DNA of 64,000 nt from Lepisosteus oculatus (GCF_040954835.1 NW_027168341.1:124001-188000), one strand, 5' to 3'; shown: positions 1 through 11,779, numbered from the stretch's first letter. A program made the numbers and translations. Notes: generated by a model from the sequence alone, not told the origin.

Positions 1-210
1 CTACTTTAACAGGAGAATCAGTCCAGGTAATGTGATTCTTTAGGTAATCCCACAAAGGAGGACATTCTGCTTTTTTACTGGTAACATTGAAGTGAATAGC
101 AAAATGCACTGCTGGATCACTGGGAGAAACGAAGCCTTATGCTACTGTAGTAGACTTATTTATCTTCAGGCCGGTTGCATATGGATGTCCCTTTGAGTAG
201 GTCAAATACA

Positions 211-1629
211 TGTAGTGATTCATATTCGGTTCAGGGACGCCAAATATGTAATCATAGTGGCTCTCTGAAGGCACCAGTTCTGTAGGGTTTGGGCATTTAC
301 TGAGACAATTATTAATTGTAGCAGTAAATCACAAAGTTGATTCTTTCGGTGGCTTTAGAATCCAACCATGCGACATAACTCAAACAACGCGCACACACAG
401 GTACTAATACACGAGGATACATTTATTAATACATGGAATATGCATATAAACTTAACAGATCTTATCGAGAGGGTTACCAGAATACAAAAGGTATATTCGG
501 TCAGTTACAAAGAGTTACATATATCAAGAGGACATACGTTCAGTATATCATTCATTAAGACCGTTTCATAAATGAACTTGGTTATAACTTCTACATTAGA
601 TACTCAAACAAGTACATAACTCTTAGGAATTAAATTGATATCAACTGGTTGGGATAACAATTGAATTCTCGAGCTGTAATGCATTGAAGTTGAATACTCA
701 TCCAATCTTTGGGGATTCAGATCTCCTGCGGGCACAAAGGAACAGTTGCAGGCTGTTGCTGTCCAATCCGCGCTCTCTGGCTCGGTGCCAGGCTGTGCTG
801 TGCGGCTTGCGACGGTGCGCTGCTGATGTTCACTGTTGGCTTTAACTAGCAAAGTTTGTGCACAGGAGAAAAGATGACTGTGGGTCCCAGCAAGTCAGGA
901 AGAGGACCGGTTCGTTCCTGATGAAGAGCTAGTTCTGAATAGTGATTCAGCTGTCCACAGTTCCGACCTGTTCACGAGGCCTGCTGCTGGTGCTAACCTC
1001 GGGCAACCTCCACTCTAGACTCTTAGAACAAAGGAAAGTTCTGGCACTCGGACACACTGGCCGTTCCGTGGTTGTCCGGGCTGAGTCTCAGGATGGTCAG
1101 GAGGCGCGCTGCGAGGATGTCCTGCCCTTGGGAGCCTTCTGCTCCTGGGCCGTCCTGCCCTGGAATTCTCCTTTGAATTCCCTTTAGAACAGTCCACAGA
1201 ATCCTCTCCAGAATCTCTTCTGAATCTTGTTGAATCTCTGTGTTGCCTGTTTTTACCTGGAGGAACTTCAGCTCATTGATTGGCTGAAAGTTCCATGGGC
1301 ATCAGAGTCCCACGTGGGTTACTCGGCCCTACCAGTCCCTGATTGGTTGATCAAGGTGAGATATGAGTCACTTACTCCTGACACTTAGTAATGCACTCCA
1401 GATGTCCAACTGGCACTCCCTAGACAGATAGGCGCCAATGGATGACCATTGATCATGATAGCCAGGCTTAGCTAAGTGCATCCCCCTTTGGGAGCTGTCC
1501 TAGGACCTTAAATCACCCTGGGAATAGTCTCTCTGTGGCTGCACCACAGAGATGAACAGAGAAATGGGGCCTCATTTGGGAAGCTCAGAAACACTTAATT
1601 CTGCCTTATTAATAAGCCTCGCCGCTACA
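211..1629 (-). repeat. Solo LTR (family A) inside the retroviral envelope region
   Basis: Read on the minus strand it begins TGTAGCGGCGAGG and ends CACTACA, about 1.42 kb. It matches the LTRs at 6215, 21886, 53004, 58691 and 61944. The flanking tetramers are TACA (207-210) and TACG (1630-1633), compatible with a 4-bp target duplication carrying one change. Envelope-type coding lies on both sides and no polypurine tract precedes the LTR, which fits a solo LTR inserted into the older provirus rather than that provirus's own 3' LTR. An AATAAA polyadenylation signal is present, as in the other copies. Confidence 0.8.
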
Positions 1630-2010
1630 TACGTTATGGTGAAGGTGGGAAAAGACCTAGGGTCTGGCTTTGGAAATCCTGCCAGTAGACTTATGCATTC
1701 AGAAATGTGACTACCAACTGGTCGGGGAAAAAGTTGCATGGGTGACTCTGTAGAATGAGGCATTAAAGCACATACATAACAAGATGCATTAAATTTCTTT
1801 AACTTTACAGTATGATTTATAAATTTGTACCACAAATTACTCATATCCCCCTCATTATCAGTTTCATTCAGCCAGTTTGTATACAAAGAGGCTTCGCATT
1901 TAGATTCTTCTTCTTTCGCGGTGGTGACAGGCCACATAAAAAGAAAAAAGGCTGTGCACATCAGTCCCAAGCAGGTGATCCCCATCTGTCCTTGTGGAGA
2001 CATCACTCCT
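1630..2010 (-). pseudogene. env: Envelope N-terminal region of the broken retrovirus
   Basis: Fossil part. The predicted product starts with a hydrophobic signal-peptide-like stretch (GITCLGLMCTAFFLFMWPV), followed by a surface-type region with several N-linked glycosylation motifs (NET, NHT, NAS) and cysteines. This is the expected layout for the N terminus of a retroviral surface glycoprotein. It directly follows the integrase end, as in simple retroviruses. The region is interrupted by the LTR at 211-1629 and resumes at 1-210. Confidence 0.6.
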
Positions 2011-2119
2011 GCGCTTTGCTCAGTTCGTTTGTGACCTTTTTACAGTGGGAAGCATGAATCCAGGGAACCCTTTCCGCGACTTTAACAGCAGTGGCAGTGG
2101 TCAGCAGCACCTGGTACGG

Positions 2120-5101
2120 CCCCCTTCACCTGAGTGAACACCACTTCTTTCTCCTGAAGTCTTTCACCAGAATCCAGTCTCCTGGCTGGAGTGTGTGGCA
2201 GAGGTCCTGGTCTGGTGCAGGCAGTGCGGCTTTAACCTGTTTATGAATATCACTAACAAGTTTAGACATTTTCCGGCAATATGCTACCAAACACTCATCT
2301 AAGTGGGTGAGGTCTGTGGCCTCCCCCTTTACTTCTGGAAGCCCTATTCTCATGTGGCGTCCAGTAAGAATCTCGTGTGGCGAGAGTCCTATGGTGGAAT
2401 GTAGCCTGGCCCTTAAATACATTAAGACCAATGGGAGGCACGTCAACCAATTCATTCCTGTCTCAGCCATCATCTTTGTTAGTTTATTCTTTATGGTCCC
2501 ATTTACACGTTCCACCGCTCCACTACTCTGAGGGTGGTACGAACAATGCTGTTTTAAATCAATGCCTAGGCGATCTGGGAGAAAGGTAATGACATTGTTC
2601 ACAAAGTGGGTACCGTTATCTGAACTAAGTTTTCCTGGAATTCCCCATCTGGGAATGACATCTTGGAGCAAGTGCTTAGCCACACTTTTAGCATCAGCGT
2701 GTTTACAGGGAAAAACTTCTACCCATCTAGAAAACATGTCTACGATTACCAGGCAGTACTTATATCCGTTACATGGTGTTAATTCAATACAATCAATCAT
2801 AAGGTGATCAAACGGATCATCTGGGACGGGGTGCGCTGAGGCCTGAGTTTTAGTGCCTCGTCCTACATTGTTTTGGGCACAAATGAGACATTTATTACAA
2901 AATTTCTCTGCAAAAGTTGTGAATCCCCTCGTGTCCCATTGCATACTTACCATACTTACCATCCCTCCTTTTGACACATGGTATCGCCCATGTGTCATTT
3001 TAGCAATGTAGGGGAAGAAATGACGGGGAAGACATGGTTTCCCCGTTGGGCCTAGCCAGACCCCATCAGAAAACAAGCCAGACTTTTTCCAGACTGCCTT
3101 TTCAGCCGGAGTGGCCAGGGCCTGCATGTCAGATAGTGAAGCCATTGCGGGCTCAGGGCTAAGAAGGGGAAGTAAAAGTGCAGAAGAAAAAGGGGATACT
3201 GCAGCCGCCTTTGCTGCAGCATCGGCCCTGGAGTTGCCTCTTGAAATCTCATCCAGCAAGTGGGTGTGTGCTGCACACTTGCACACAGCAATAGAGCTGG
3301 GCAACAAAATAACCTCGAGCAAATTGCTTACCAAGAGGGAATGTTGGATCGGCGTGCCTTGTGATGTGAGAAACCCCCTATTCTTCCAGAGAGTACCGAA
3401 ATCATGCACAACCCCAAAAGCGTATCTACTATCAGTGTAAATAGTAACTGACTTTCCGGTTGCCAGGACACAGGCCCTTGTTAAAGCCAAAAGTTCAGCT
3501 GCCTTGGCAGATAAATGCGAAGGGAGGCGAGCAGCCTCAACAGTGGAGTGGTCAGAGACCACTGCATACCCCACATGACTCAATCCGGTAGTCGGGTCCT
3601 TACGAGCTGACCCATCAACATAGAAAAGCAACTCAGAGTTAGGAAGGGGAGAAGAAGAGAGATCCTGCCTGGGCGTTACCTGAGAAGTGATGGCCGCCAG
3701 GCAATCATGTGGCTCCCCCTCGTCCTGAGTGGGCAACAAGGTTGCAGGGTTTTACACTGTGCATCGCTCGATAGTAACATGTGGCAGAGATAAAAGGACA
3801 TGATGGTAGTGAAGAGTAGACGTGGAAGAGAAATGTGAAGTTTTACTCTGAAGGAGGATAGAAGCCACAGCATGTGGAACCAAAAGCTTCAGCGGACGAT
3901 AACAAACCAAAGAGGCAGAAGCCATGACAGCTGCAGCTGCTGCCGCTACAGCACATAGGCAGGCTGGGAGGCCTCTGGTTACAGAGGTCAGTTGCTGAGA
4001 ATAATAAGCAACTGGTTTAAGACGGTCTCCGTGCTCCTGTAAAAGGACAGCACTGTAGAAACCAGTCTTCTCGTCAACACATAAAGTGAACCCCTTCGTC
4101 ATATCAGGAATGCCCAATGCAGGGGCAGACATCAGTGCAGTCTTGAGTTCAACAAAAGCGTTTTTCGCTTCTTCAGTCCAAGTCAGTCTGTCAGTCATAT
4201 TCAGGCCTGAGGCGTGTGCCATGTCAGACAATGGCTGTGCTAGTTTTGCATACCCGGGTATCCACGCCCTACAGTAACCTGTGCAGCCTAAGAAGGACAT
4301 CATCTCCTTCTTGGTGCGGGGTTTTGGAATTTTTTGGATCGCAGTTATTCGCTCCGTGCCAATGGAGCGTGAATTTTCAGAAATGTCATGACCTAAATAT
4401 CGTACATTCTTTTTTACAAGCTGCAGCTTTGATAGTGAAACTTTATTTCCAGTACTGGCAAGATAATTTAAAAGATCTTTAGTATCCTGAACGCAAGCGC
4501 TTTCACTCGGAGAGCAAATCAACAAATCATCAACATACTACACTAGTGCACTACCGTTTTTAAACCCAAACCCTGAGAGACAGTCCTGCAATGCAGAGGA
4601 AAATACAGTAGGAGCCTCGGCATACCCCTGAGGCATACGAGTCCAAGTATACTTTTTCCCTTGAAACGTGAAAGCAAACCAGAACTGGGACTCAGAGTGT
4701 ACTGGGATACTAAAAAATGCATTTGCCAAATCTATTACAGAAAAAACCTTTGAGTCCCCGGGGATAGATGACAAAATAGTGGTTGGATTTGGAACAACAG
4801 GAGCTCGAGCATATATGGCTGCGTTTACTGCTCTTAAATCTTGCACCGGGCGCCAGGATTCCCCATCAGCCTTTTTCACGGGGAACAGTGGAGTGTTACA
4901 GGGAGATGTTGGGCAGGGAATCAAAATTCCTGCGGCGACCAGCTGTTCGATCACAGGTTTAAGCCCAACCTCAGTGTCTGGCCTGAGCGGATACTGGGTC
5001 TTACTCGGGCTATAGGTGGACTTGGGTTTTACTTCGAGCAGGGAAGCCCCCTCTATTAATCCCACATCATATTTGTGAGCCGCCCAGAGGGAGCTGGGCA
5101 C
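2120..5101 (-). pseudogene. pol: pol region: RT, RNase H and integrase
   Basis: Fossil part, read on the minus strand from 5101 down to about 2120. RT motifs include MPQGYAEAPTVFS and YVDDLLICS. The connection shows LGCTGYCRAWIPGYAKLAQPL-like sequence, characteristic of gamma/epsilon retroviruses. RNase H shows FYVDGSARKD and IYTDSRYAF. Integrase shows the H-H-C-C zinc motif (ending CNKCLICAQ) and core residues in MIDCIELTP, SSDNGTHF and AVERVNGTIKN. The order is standard for orthoretroviral pol. It is broken in several places and is treated as a fossil. Confidence 0.85.
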
Positions 5102-5106
5102 CCCCT

Positions 5107-6214
5107 CTAGTGCGGGATGGGAAGTGTCAACACAAACAATGCACCCATCTGATCATCTGGAGCCGTGAGATGCACTGTCCTCCAGGTCTGAAGGATCGCT
5201 GAGTATGGGCACCAACTGGCCTGGCGGGTGGCATTATATTTAACTCCCCTCGAGTCTGGAGCTGACCACGAACAGCTCTCAACACACCGTTGGACGAAAC
5301 TGCCCACGTCCTGCCAGTGAAAACCCGATGCTTTAGCAAGGGAAATATGAGGGTGCGTTCCCGCTCGATAAAGTGTCTTCTGCTCCTCTGTTAAGGTAAT
5401 AGCTAACGCTGCAAAGTCTGTCGAAATTAAATACCCATTGCTTTTTATCCTATCACTACACAGTCCATCCCCGAACCACGCTGCCTCAAATTCCTTATCT
5501 GGACCTGCAAAACTAACCTCTGCTGTACAATGTAAATTGTTCACGTCCTGAAAATCACCTTGGCCTGACCACAGTCTTTTTATTTCTTGTAAAAGAAGTT
5601 GTGGTGTTTGTTCCTCATCCTGCACTAAGTCCCAGCTGTAGTAGTAGTCAGGGACCGTGGGTGAGTTTTGCATTAACATGGTGCGTGGCAAGCAGTCTTC
5701 ATTGCGGGTTAGCTCAAGCCCTTTTTCTGAACAGACGATGGTGAGGCCCATTTTGCAGAGCAAATCTCTGCCACACAAATTAACAGGGCACTCTTTAGAA
5801 AGGAAGAAGGAGTGGTTACCAGGCCCAAACCCATGCTGCTGGCATTCCACTGTCAGGGGTGCAGTAAAACAAGACTTTGTGGGATTACCCGTTACCCCTA
5901 TTGTTAAAATGGATTTTGAGGAGGGGTCGAATCTATAGATATTGAGTAACGAATGTGTGGCTCCGGTATCCACTAAAAACTCACAAGGATCTCCATTTAT
6001 GTATAAAGTGATCTTGGGTAGCTGGGAAGGGGAAGAGAGGGCAGGTAGGATAAAAGTCTCGGTGCCCTCAGGCCCTACCTCAGCTTGTGATAAACGTCAG
6101 TCCCTTTTTTCCTCCTGCCAGGGTGAGCTCACGGTTACCTCAGGTGGAGGTGGCGGTGGTAGGTCCCAGTTGTCGCCGTCGCTTCTTCGTTTCGCTGTGT
6201 TGTGTTCAGGGCAG
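5107..6214 (-). pseudogene. pro: Protease and gag end of the broken retrovirus
   Basis: Fossil part. The aspartic protease active site MDTGATHSLLN is visible near 5940-5975, with a flap/C-terminal part containing CGRDLLCKMGL. Upstream on the minus strand a proline-rich tail and a CPEHNTAKRR-like segment near 6200 resemble the end of a nucleocapsid. The remainder of gag is absent because the sequence changes abruptly to an oppositely oriented LTR at 6215. Confidence 0.7.
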
Positions 6215-7373
6215 TGTAGCGGCGAGGCTTATTAATAAGACAGAATTAAGTGTTGTGGGCTTTCCCAAATGAGGCCTCATCTCTCTGTTCATCTCTGTGG
6301 TGCAGCCACAGAGAAACTATTCATGCAGGCTGATTTAAGGTTCCTTTGATAAGGTTTCCTAGGACAGCTCCCAAAGGGGGATGCACTTAGCTAAGCCTGG
6401 CTATCATGATCAATGGTCATCCATTGGCGCCTATCTGTCTAGGGAGTGCCAGATGGACATCTGGACTGCATTCCTAAGTGTCAGGAGTAAGTGACTCATA
6501 TCTCACCTTGATCAACCAATCAGGGACTGGTAGGGCCGAGTAACCCACGTGGGACTCTGATGCCCATGGAACTTTCATCCAATGAATGAGCTGAAGTTCC
6601 TCCAGGTAAAAACAGGCCACACAGAGAGCCTGAGAGATTCAGAGGAGATTCAGAGATTCTGTGGACTTTTCTAAAGGGAATTCAAAGGAGAATTCCAGGG
6701 CAGGACGGCCCAGGAGCAGAAGGCTCCCAAGGGCAGGACATTCTCGCACCGTCGCAAGCCGCACAGCACAGCCTGGCACCGAGCCAGAGAGCGCAGATTG
6801 GACAGCAACAGCCTGCAACTGTTTCTTTGTGCCCGCAGGAGATCTGAATCCCCAGAGATTGGATGAGTATTCAACTTCACTGCATTACTGCTCGAGAATT
6901 CAATTGTTATCCCAACCAGTTGATATCAATTTAATTCCTAAGAGTTATGTACTTGTTTTGAGTATCTTATGTAGAAGTTATAACCAAGTTCATTTATGAA
7001 ACGGTCTAAATGAAAGATATACTGAATGTATGTCCTCTTGATGTGTGTAACACTTCGTAACTGATTGAATATATATCTTTTGTATTCTGATAACCCTCTC
7101 GATAAGATCTGTTAGTTTTATATGCATATTTTATGTATTAATAAATGTATCCTCGTGTATTAGTACCTGTGTGTGTGCGTTGTTTGAGTTATGTCGCATG
7201 GTTGGATTCTAAAGCCATCAAAAGAATCAACTTTGTGATTTACTGCTACAATTAATAATTGTCTCAGTAAATGCCCAAACCCTACATAACTGGTGCCTTC
7301 AGAGAGCCACTATATTACATTTTGGCTATGGCAACATTACATATTTGGCGTCCCTGGGCCGGCTATGATTACA
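6215..7373 (+). repeat. LTR (family A), plus strand, internally shortened
   Basis: Begins TGTAGCGGCGAGGC and ends near GATTACA. It matches the family A LTR but lacks about 280 bp in the middle, where CATTCTCGCA joins directly to the GTCGCAAGCC segment. AATAAA is retained near 7140. Flanking tetramers GCAG and ATGC do not match, so it is not a clean solo insertion. Like the solo LTR at 21886 it carries an extra 25-30 bp near its 3' end, indicating a shared subfamily. It points away from the retroviral fossil on its left. Confidence 0.75.
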
Positions 7374-8240
7374 ATGCAATAAACTCATCTGTTTTACTTC
7401 ATCTCGGGATCAAGAACCTTATTCCTTCTGTTACAACAGGGTCTTTCTCTTAAAAGAAAGAGACTCTTGGTGAACCAGTCCGGCGTTTTTTTCGGGACCC
7501 TGTTGAGTATTGCAGTACCATTGATTACGGGGCTTCTACAACGTCAATAATGGAGCACGCTGAAAAAATGTACCTGGTACCTCAGAAACAGCTCGATCGA
7601 CTCCGAGAGCGGTCTGGGTTCGAAAGCAATGTAAGAAAAATAACAACCCATTGGTTGGATGATGAAATGCGAGACATTCTTCAAAACTCGCATCTGACCG
7701 AATATGAAAAAGTGAAATTGTACAGTCAGGTTTTACAACGGTATTTGACACTAGTACGCCAGGAGACTTCCGAAAAGGGGACTTTAACTGTTGTACTACC
7801 GGAAAATGCACCCGCCGAGCTATCACGCACGTTAGCACAACCGCCGACATCGAGCGACCCTGACTTTGGGTATATTTTGGACAGCGTGTCTCAGCGGTTC
7901 CGGAGAAATGCCGAGATATTGTTTAAGACCATGGCCCGCAATGAACCATTAATAGCCTGGAATGAAAAAGGGGAATTTGTGTACAAGGGGGCACCCGTTG
8001 AGGGCTCTCATGCAGCAGCAAGCAGTTGCGGTCGGTAAGAAGCCAAAAGGTTGGGATGTGTTCATAGAGGCTATGGCAGAAATCAATGTGCCGGGCACCT
8101 TGCTAGCCAACGCTGGTAACCGAGAGCTACTTGAAAAACTCAAGGATGCCCCGCTGGGGTGTGCAGCGTAGGTCAAAACTTTAAAACAACCGGTTGAGTT
8201 GTCGACGGTCGACCCGGTCTCTAAGATAACCGCTGAAAGG
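7374..8240 (+). mobile_element. Possible Polinton/adintovirus-like fragment (fossil)
   Basis: A short basic/hydrophobic segment at about 7400-7550 resembles the small core (pX-like) peptides of Polintons and adintoviruses: a KRKRLLV stretch followed by a hydrophobic GTLLSIAVPLITGLL tail. It is followed at once by a region beginning MEHAEKMYLVPQ that continues to about 8171. Proteins of that kind recur in fish and cnidarian virus-like elements as I remember them; I could not verify this. The fragment is broken and no capsid, polymerase or integrase is visible. The right boundary is uncertain. It could instead be an unrelated decayed repeat gene. Confidence 0.4.
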
Positions 8241-8492
8241 AGACGATCATTAATACCTAGAACTTTTCAATTATTCCGATCAGTAAGTCAACATGAAAGG
8301 TAGAAATATTCTCTTGTCTGTCTCTTGTTTGTATAGAACTGAATGTCCCTGACAATGTACTGTTAGTTTTAATTGAAGAACGGCATTTCCATGGCAGCGG
8401 GGCCAAGCGATTTAGCGTTTTTATCGTACCAGGAAAGGAGAAACAGCACTTCGCCTTTGCCGCGCAGGCACAAGGAGACATGCGGCAGACGC

Positions 8493-8574
8493 CGTAGTCG
8501 GCAGGATTCGAACCTGCGCGGGGAGTCCCCAATGGATTTCGAGTCCATCGCCTTAACCACTCGGCCACGACTAC
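8493..8574 (-). tRNA. tRNA-Ser (anticodon CGA)
   Basis: An 82-nt gene on the minus strand with a perfectly paired acceptor stem (GTAGTCG/CGACTAC), the Ser-type long variable arm (GGGGACTCCCC) and an intact B box GGTTCGAATCC. The anticodon loop reads CTCGAAA, giving CGA (reads UCG). The body is close to what I remember of vertebrate tRNA-Ser(AGA) genes, so the CGA anticodon may have arisen by a single change from AGA. No obvious defect; probably functional. A T-run terminator on the minus strand is not obvious directly downstream. Confidence 0.9.
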
Positions 8575-9115
8575 AGCGAGCTCGTCGCTGCCGCATTCCT
8601 CCTATAATCTAACACGGAGTGCGAGGTGGCTGCGGAAACTTTTTCAAAGTCGCTCTCCGTTAAAAAAAAAAAAATACCTTTCACAAAATACGTGCCGGCA
8701 GACAGACACGCCTCAGAGGGTTTAAGGCTGGCTTCACGTTCAAATGATAAAGTCTCCCCGTCCAGAAGTCAAAATGCAACTTTGGCAGACAGAAAAAACA
8801 TCAACAAACCACAAATGTGGACAAGGATTTTACAAGCTGCACCACATTGCACTTTCAAAAGCATTTACATTCGTGTTAGACGCAGGAATTGCCTTTGATT
8901 TGCGCGCTTACGAACGCCATGGAAAACGAAACAAAACTAAAGCCCTCAGCTCTTGCACTTGATTATAATGCCGTTACGTGTCGAAGCAGTAATTTACGTC
9001 ATCCCACCACTGCAACACGGGGAATAGAGGGAAATGAGCACAAGGTGAGATATTTTTAATCTGTAAGGCTTCTGTAGTTTCTTTTTGAAATCATTGTTAC
9101 AACATATTATGTAAA
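8575..9115. other. Shared tRNA-Ser flank, no gene seen
   Basis: This stretch is homologous to 12703-13250, which also follows a tRNA-Ser gene, and to parts of 25100-25400 and 27540-27830. Shared segments include CAGACAGACACGCCTCAGAG, AAGTCTCCCCGTCC and TTACGTGT..GTACGTCATCC. It is array spacer that duplicated together with the tRNA gene. A T-rich/A-rich run at about 8660 interrupts it. I see no coding region. Confidence 0.6.
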
Positions 9116-9119
9116 AGCA

Positions 9120-9520
9120 TGTTGAAAAGAATCTACCTGCATTCCAGCGGCCCTGAGCAAGAGGCCGCTGTCCAGGAGGAAGAGATGCCAGAGGCTGCTC
9201 TAGAAACTGAAACAGAAGCGGATAAGGAAGGGGAAGATGTGAGCTCTGAAGAACTCTATCAGCAGTAAGACTTTTTATTTTTCAGATGTATCTATTTTTT
9301 ACTAAAATTCTATTTGTCTTATAGGTATAAAATGTTTAAACTGGTGTTTTATATCCTTACAGGCCCTGAGTAGTTAAAAAGTATCAGCAGGCCGGAAGAG
9401 AGTGGCCCAAGCTGGACTCTATAGAAAGCACTCCCTGGATGCTCCTCTCCTGATTGGATTCAAACAGTACCTTACCAAGGATCTGGGAGTGGCAAATTAT
9501 TCTCAGGAGGTATTTATTTT
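9120..9520 (+). pseudogene. Decayed exon pair of an unidentified repeated gene
   Basis: The first block (about 9140-9268) reads as acidic coding (EEEMPEAALETETEADKEGEDVSSEE) and ends at a stop. A second block at about 9364-9512 follows a splice-acceptor-like TTACAG and reads AGRKRVAQAGLYRKHSLDAPLLIGFK and onward before meeting a donor-like AGGTATTT. The second block resembles, from memory, a multicopy fish protein family possibly linked to tyrosine-recombinase elements; this is uncertain. A possibly related zinc-finger exon lies near 20.8 kb. No intact gene can be assembled. Confidence 0.35.
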
Positions 9521-9529
9521 TTAAAGGCA

Positions 9530-11700
9530 TTAAAAATTAAGCAATGGTATCTTCATTGTAAATGTTTTTGTTTCTTAGCTTAAAATTCACCCATGTGAAA
9601 TGATGTCAGCCATAAACATCATGACTCTATATTTCCTACCTGAATCTATTCTACTTAAATTATTACATTATACACAATTTGAGTTCATTTTAAAAAGTAA
9701 AAGGTAATGAAAGGAATGCATTTTCATAAGAAAGATAATACCGATATGCATGTGATAATCTTCCTTATATTATGTAGTGCGTCATTTGGACACTTTGTGG
9801 GCTTGAAATACAAAGAAAATCATGTTCTATGCTACAAGATAAATACAAAACTTAAGCTTTTTTATAAAGCATAAGCAATCATTTATTACATCGCTTCTTG
9901 AATTAAATCTTTTGACAAGAGGTAAGACTTCTGTTACATTTAAACCCATGTTTAGCTGTGTTTTTTAGATTTAACTGAACCAATTTCTGTGTGTGATAAT
10001 GTCCTTGAATTCTGACAACATCACACTAAATTACATGATATAAAACAGCTAATGTTTCTAGAGATAAAGTTTCTGAGATGCTTCTAATTACTTTTTATTA
10101 CCAGGGACAGTTTAATTCACCTTGTACAGTACTGTAAGACCAAGATGCTTTTTTTAAAAGTTATTTAACATTTTATAGAACTTTGTCTACTATGGCAACA
10201 TGATGTGCTTGGTGAAACTTGGAAAAATACTGCTTGGCCACTTATCTTAAGATAAAGATAGGATAAAGGTTTATCTTTTGCACCTACCTGACCCCCAGTG
10301 AAGGCCAATGCTTTCTAAGTTGATGGTTCCCTACAGTAGACTGTACTTTAATTTCAAAGGTAATGTATATTGACCCAAATCAGTTTTGGAATCCAATCTA
10401 CTGACGAGATGGAGCACATCCTTTTTTCAGGATTTTAGCATCATACGTTTGGTATATTTAGTCCCTAATGCTGAAAGAAATGATCATAGAACATTTGGAC
10501 ACTTTGTGGGCTTGAAATACAAAGCAAATCATGTTCTATGGTACAAGATAAATACAAAACTTAAGCTTTTATTTTAATTAGATTTGTTTATAAAGCATAA
10601 GCAATCATTTATTACATTAATATATGTGAAAATAACATTTTAGCATCATACGTTTAGTATATTTAGTCCCTAATGCTGAAAGAAATGATCATAGAACATG
10701 ACATCTAACCTTACCTGCGGTGTTTTTAATCCCTATTGCTCAATGCACGGTGAAAGCATTCCATACATGTGTCTGACAATGAAGAATGGGCCCCTGAGAC
10801 AGTCATTTGCCTGTTTCACAAATGATCGTATTTTACTAGAGATTCTGTTTGGGATTCAGATGTGCATTCGGACAGCAATCCCTTTCAAGAAATGATACGT
10901 TCTGGATGAGGTCAAAGGTGCTGGAACACTGTATCTAGGATGTGTTTGCAGAGACTGTGTGTCTCCTGCTTCAACGCAGTGATAAACAGATGTGCTCCTT
11001 TAATTTATTGGTACATGCCCAGGGCAGTAAGCAGTCTGAGGATTTATTTCCAGATGGCATAGAGCAGTGAAGCAGTGAAGTAGTGCAAAACACTGGATCA
11101 TTATGTTATTAGAATCTATTCTACTTAAATTATTACATTATACTCAATTTGAGTTCATTTTAAAAAGTAAAAGGTAATGAAAGGAATGCATTTTCGTAAG
11201 AAAGATAATACCGATATGCATGTGATAATCTTCCTTATATCATGTAGTGCGTCATTTGGACACTTTGTGGGCTTGAAATACAAAGAAAATCATGTTCTAT
11301 GGTACAAGATAAATACAAAACTTAAGCTTTTATTTTAATTAGATTTGTTTATAAAGCATAAGCAATCATTTATTACATTAATATATGTGAAAATAACATT
11401 TTAGCATCATATGTTTAGTATATTTAGTCCCTAATGCCGAAAGAAATGATCATTTGTTTAACATGCACAGGTCTGTCTCAAAGGATGCAGTACTCCTGGA
11501 GGGTCTCAAACCCTACATTTCGGATGCCTAGCTGTATCCCTCACATGTGGCACCTCAGAATGACTTCTAACCTTACCTGTGGTGTATTCAGTCCCTATTG
11601 CTCAATGCACGGTGTACATACTGCATACATGTGTCTTGAGAATGAGGAATGGGCCCCTGAGACAGTCATTTGCCTGTTTCACAAACAGGTACCTGGACCT
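9530..11700 (+). repeat. Dispersed repeat with about 758-bp period
   Basis: The phrase GGACACTTTGTGGGCTTGAA recurs at about 9788, 10496 and 11257; the last two are about 760 bp apart, and the intervening sequence matches in order. The same unit appears at 20995-21885, 23316-24240, 29390-30305 and 60190-60650. The 3' part of the last copy carries TTTGCCTGTTTCACAAA and then joins the tRNA-Ile gene at 11706. Units are AT-rich and contain no convincing open frame. Between 9890 and 10490 I see only AT-rich sequence with no recognisable feature. Confidence 0.7.
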
Positions 11701-11705
11701 AGACC

Positions 11706-11779
11706 TGGCCCATACAGGGCTCAAACCCGCGACCTTGGCGTTATTAGCACCACGCTCTAACCAACTGAGCTAACCGGCC
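11706..11779 (-). tRNA. tRNA-Ile (AAT), T loop altered
   Basis: A 74-nt minus-strand gene with GGCCGGTTAGCTCAGTTGG at the 5' end and anticodon loop CTAATAA (AAT). The body matches the conserved vertebrate tRNA-Ile(AAT). The T loop reads GGGTTTGAGCCC rather than GGGTTCGAGCCC as in the copy at 26142, which weakens the internal B box for RNA polymerase III. It may be a drifting copy. It is part of the Ile-SINE-Gly module. Confidence 0.8.

Larger units (their letters stand above)
1..6214 (-). mobile_element. Class-I-like endogenous retrovirus, broken, 3' end beyond the window
   Basis: A provirus fossil read on the minus strand, in the order gag end, protease, reverse transcriptase, RNase H, integrase, envelope. 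The protein motifs resemble gamma/epsilon-type (class I) retroviruses: a GYCRAWIPG connection motif after RT, an HHCC plus DDE integrase, and an envelope that starts with a signal peptide. A solo LTR (211-1629) interrupts the envelope region, which continues at 1-210 and runs off the left edge. No 5' LTR, leader or most of gag remains; the element stops at 6214 against an LTR in the opposite orientation. It is broken, with several (roughly five) interruptions, so it is not recent. Confidence 0.8.

Noticed and set aside
1-210. Left flank as part of a Polinton capsid gene
   Set aside because: I first considered this because of the Polinton-like fragment at 7.4 kb, but the flanking tetramers and the order of parts fit retroviral envelope interrupted by a solo LTR.
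211-310. LTR 3' end read as protein continuing into the left flank
   Set aside because: The apparent continuity runs through the LTR terminus, which is non-coding in all other copies; the coding look of 1-210 is better explained as retroviral envelope beyond the LTR.
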